Assembly: GCA_030142905.1 (NCBI GenBank)
Contig: JASJOG010000501.1
Location: 1 to 64,000, forward strand
Direction of reading: 5' to 3'
Length of the DNA: 64,000 nt
From: Heliopora coerulea
Taxonomy: Eukaryota; Cnidaria; Anthozoa; Scleralcyonacea; Helioporidae
In this document: piece after piece, positions 61,110 to 64,000 of the stretch
Position numbering within the stretch: the stretch's first letter is position 1
How the letters are laid out: each line of letters begins with the position of its first letter
Translations under genes and position numbers: made by a program
Notes under the pieces: generated by a model
Databases searched by the model: none
Told to the model about the DNA's origin: nothing
Seen by the model: the letters and a program-made list of their open reading frames with translations, nothing else

Positions 61110-61174
61110 CCGAACCTCTGAGACTGACTCACCGAACCCCTGGGGTTCGATCGAATCAAGGTTAAGAACTACTG
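61110..61174. mobile_element. Probable terminal region of the hAT element
   Basis: Reading inward on the minus strand: CAGTAGTTCTTAACC, then GATTCGATCGAACCCCAGGG, GTTCGG, AGTCTCAGAGGTTCGGCGG. A CAG start and the position 250 bp upstream of the transposase start fit a hAT terminus. The opposite end and the target duplication (expected TTTTAAAC, 61,175-61,182) were not located. Confidence 0.55.
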
Positions 61175-61182
61175 TTTTAAAC

Positions 61183-63274
61183 AAAACAAGCAGGTTTCAT
61201 ATTGCTTGTGATCACTTGTTCCCTGACGTTTACCAATCATCTCCCGCAGTGACTTGTGCCTCAACAGAGTGCATGCATGCATAACAGGTAGTCTAATTGC
61301 GCAGAATCATCCACGGTAAATATTAACCTAGCTGCTAAAACAAATGATTTTCCTGGAAGCAGGGAACGACAGAGCCATTGTACACTGTTCATCCTGGTTG
61401 AAACGCGCATAAGGAGATTTGCTTCATGGATTGCCGTATGTTTCGTGTTGATCCATCATGATGTAAGGTAGGTAAAGCAAACTTTTATTATTAATATAAA
61501 CATTTATTATTTTAATATTTCAACGATCGGGATAGATTTTACGTGATGCAAAGACAAAACAGGAAGAACGCCATTCAAATTACCTTCGTGGAAACTGCTT
61601 TCTTTAGCAAATATGCATAATGTGGATTCGGCTCGGTTACTTACCCAACTTAAATTACTTATCTTGAAGTCTCAATGTATTAATACAAAGCGTCTCACTT
61701 AGATGAGTTTATGATAAGATATACGGTTTAGGTAACTTATGCCAGACTACACAAATTACCGGTGAATTCTCTTTCTTTTCAATGGCTAAGCTTCTCTTCT
61801 TATTTATTTGTATGTCAAATTATGAGCAGTCTCATGACGGCATTTAAACTCTAGAGTCTGGTAAAATTTCCAAACCTGTAGCTTCAGAGTTTTGCCCTTT
61901 TTCAGCTCACGGTTTCCCGACTGGGAAGTATTACATCTACCATATGGTAGAATGCTAACTGAGGAGATTCCAACTAGGATTTATTGCACCAAAGTAAATT
62001 CTTACATGTCATATTGTAATCAGTAGGCCGAACAATCGAAAGTTTTGCCAAGGTTATTTGTGGTCATCTCTCTTTCGGCCAGATGCAGATAAAAATGATC
62101 CGTAGAGTAGTTCAGGAAACAGCGGCAAGTACGCATACTGAAGGTAATGACCTTGCGATCATATGCTGGACACGGGGTTTTAATTCGGCTATGTTGTGAA
62201 CAGGAAAAGGAAATTCGTGACATAATTCTGTACGAACGAGGTTAACCAATATAAACGATCTCGTATTCTGAATTTCATTTTCCATTTGGACAAACGCTTG
62301 AAAACCGTTAAGCACTGGAGCCATTTAAGCAGAACGTAAAATAACAGCAACGGTTTACTGCTACTTTATTTTGTAAATAATCAGAGCGTTCATGCGCAGC
62401 GATCAAACATGTTGCAAGAGAAGTGACCACTTCAATTAAACATTTCATATCCCATTATTTCCTAACTTTTACGAGGCTGGTGACACTGTGAAAATGATTT
62501 TTACGAACTCTCATTAATGACTACTTTACGAGCAACGGCTCCTTCGGATTAACGCAGTTACAATAATGATATTGATTTTAATGACTGCCAACAACAGCTG
62601 CGATATTACAACAAATGAAAACAGCTCAAAGCTTCTTAATGCAGTTCATGAGACCCAGAGTACTGTAGATGAATAAGCGCCCATACGAATGCATCCTTCT
62701 GTATCTGCTAACCACAGAACTATCTCGGACGTACGGAAAATTGACAGGGTTTACCTTCACTTCCGCCTTGATTCAAACAATGATCAACGAGCTCTCTGTC
62801 AATGTATTTGAATATTACCTACTTCTGACTGGTCAACGTCCACTCGGACTAAAATAGAGCAGGTTATCTTCAGCATAAACAGGTGATTAAGGACCATGTA
62901 AAATGTCATTTCACGAAATCCCTAATATTTTCCATTTGGAACTAAATAAGTATACCGTACACATTTTGCGAATTTCAAGTATATTTGTAATTTAGAAAAT
63001 AGTCCAAATTTTTTTCTCAATGACTATTGAGAATAAATTGTGTTATGATTGACTTTTCGATTTACTTTGGTTTACTCCTTTAAAAATGACCAGTTTTAAA
63101 GTTTAGAATTTATTAATTTCTTTATGTAAATTCTAGAATAGTATTATGTAACCTAAAAAAAGCTTGTTTCTGTGAATGTGTTTTCAGATTAGAGCGGTGG
63201 ATGTGGTTTGGTATGTTAATCCAACTTATTGTTTGTATCCTGGACTCGTGATTCAAATGTACAGTCCATAATCC
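61183..63274. other. Intergenic, no gene recognised
   Basis: AT-rich sequence with only short frames and no splice-site-bounded exon that I could support. Confidence 0.5.
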
Positions 63275-63282
63275 TCCATAAT

Positions 63283-63442
63283 CAGACGCGTAGCCAGCTC
63301 GATAATTGGGGGGCCCTTATTCATATATTCGTGTTCACAGACTGTAAAAACAATCGATTTCAAAGGAAATGGAGTAATGCCGAACACGAATATATGAATA
63401 AGGGCCCCCCCCCCCCCAATTATCGAGCTGGCTACGCGTCTG
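63283..63442. mobile_element. Palindromic hAT-type MITE (160 bp)
   Basis: Arms of about 55 bp, beginning CAGACGCGTAGCCAGCTCGA and including TTATTCATATATTCGTGTTC, are near-perfect inverted copies around a 45-bp centre. The poly-G/C run differs in length between arms. The flanking octamer TCCATAAT is perfectly duplicated (63,275-63,282 and 63,443-63,450), the hAT hallmark. Confidence 0.92.
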
Positions 63443-63450
63443 TCCATAAT

Positions 63451-64000
63451 TTAATAACTACTTTTCACATAATTGGAAAAAAATTCAATTTGTATTGGAT
63501 GTGCTGTCCGTTCATAAATATTGGGACATGGTAATACATAAAGATGACGACTGTTATAACAACACTTTATTTGAGTTAACAGTGTAACAATGTTCGAGAA
63601 GGATTAGAGAAAACTTTCCATGCATATTTGGCAAAGCATTCACATAAAACCGGTGCACAGAACTAGTAATGTTACGAATGCTGTGCCAAACAAGTGCAAT
63701 TCCTCGAGAATAAGTGCCAATTCAAGTTAAATCCAATCGATTTAAAAACCTAAATGATGACCTTAATCATAAAAGAACCATGCAATAAAGTATAGTTACA
63801 CTGATGGTTCCAATAATAATAATTATATCATTATCATCATCAACAAACAACAACAACGACAACAATGGAACCATTAACATCCTGATTTATCCAAAACTCT
63901 GATATAGCTAGCTTGGTTGGTGATGGAGTGGCTAGGGAACTTTTTCAGTTCCTTTTTTTCGGGCAACGCAGAACCCACAACTAATTCCGAAAATCTACCT
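63451..64000. other. Intergenic, no gene recognised
   Basis: AT-rich, with an ATAATAATAATTATATCATT region and CAACAACAACGACAAC at about 63,840-63,865. Nothing coding is supported. Confidence 0.5.

Overview
The window looks like nuclear DNA of an animal, most likely an anthozoan cnidarian and quite possibly a stony coral. The basis is intron-rich genes with orthologues recognisable against vertebrates, an AT-rich background, a cnidarian/fish-type very-large GTPase, a mag-like Ty3 retrotransposon and many short dispersed repeats. The species is inference. 

Layout. 1-1,950: the 3' end of a multi-pass membrane protein gene (+) that I do not recognise. 3,701-11,182: the ER ubiquitin ligase AMFR/gp78 (+, 14 exons). 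12,994-25,246: MTBP (-), the partner of Treslin/TICRR in replication-origin firing, reconstructed from at least 21 small exons that are mostly too short to show as ORFs. 25,551-32,732: the M17 aminopeptidase NPEPL1 (+, 12 exons). AMFR and MTBP converge. MTBP and NPEPL1 diverge from a shared start region of about 300 bp that carries an E2F-like site. A decayed tandem copy of the 3' half of NPEPL1 lies at about 34,165-35,620. 41,319-46,145: an uninterrupted 1,608-residue VLIG/URGCP-type GTPase (+), followed 25 bp after its stop by a 2.4 kb minisatellite with 66/61-bp units and a 259-bp higher-order period. 

50,514-54,651: a complete LTR retrotransposon with 89-bp LTRs, a perfect 5-bp target duplication, and one reading-frame break in reverse transcriptase. 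59,064-61,174: a dead hAT/ZBED transposase (-). Five small non-autonomous elements carry 8-bp (perfect or nearly so) target duplications of the hAT type. Several other repeat families recur through introns and intergenic DNA. 

The genes do not form a pathway or an operon. Possible functional links are the shared MTBP/NPEPL1 promoter and the minisatellite that probably lies in the GTPase 3' UTR. I found no RNA gene apart from a tRNA-like SINE candidate, and no CRISPR array. Exon junctions were read by eye from GT/AG sites, codon phase and similarity recalled from family knowledge. No alignment was run.
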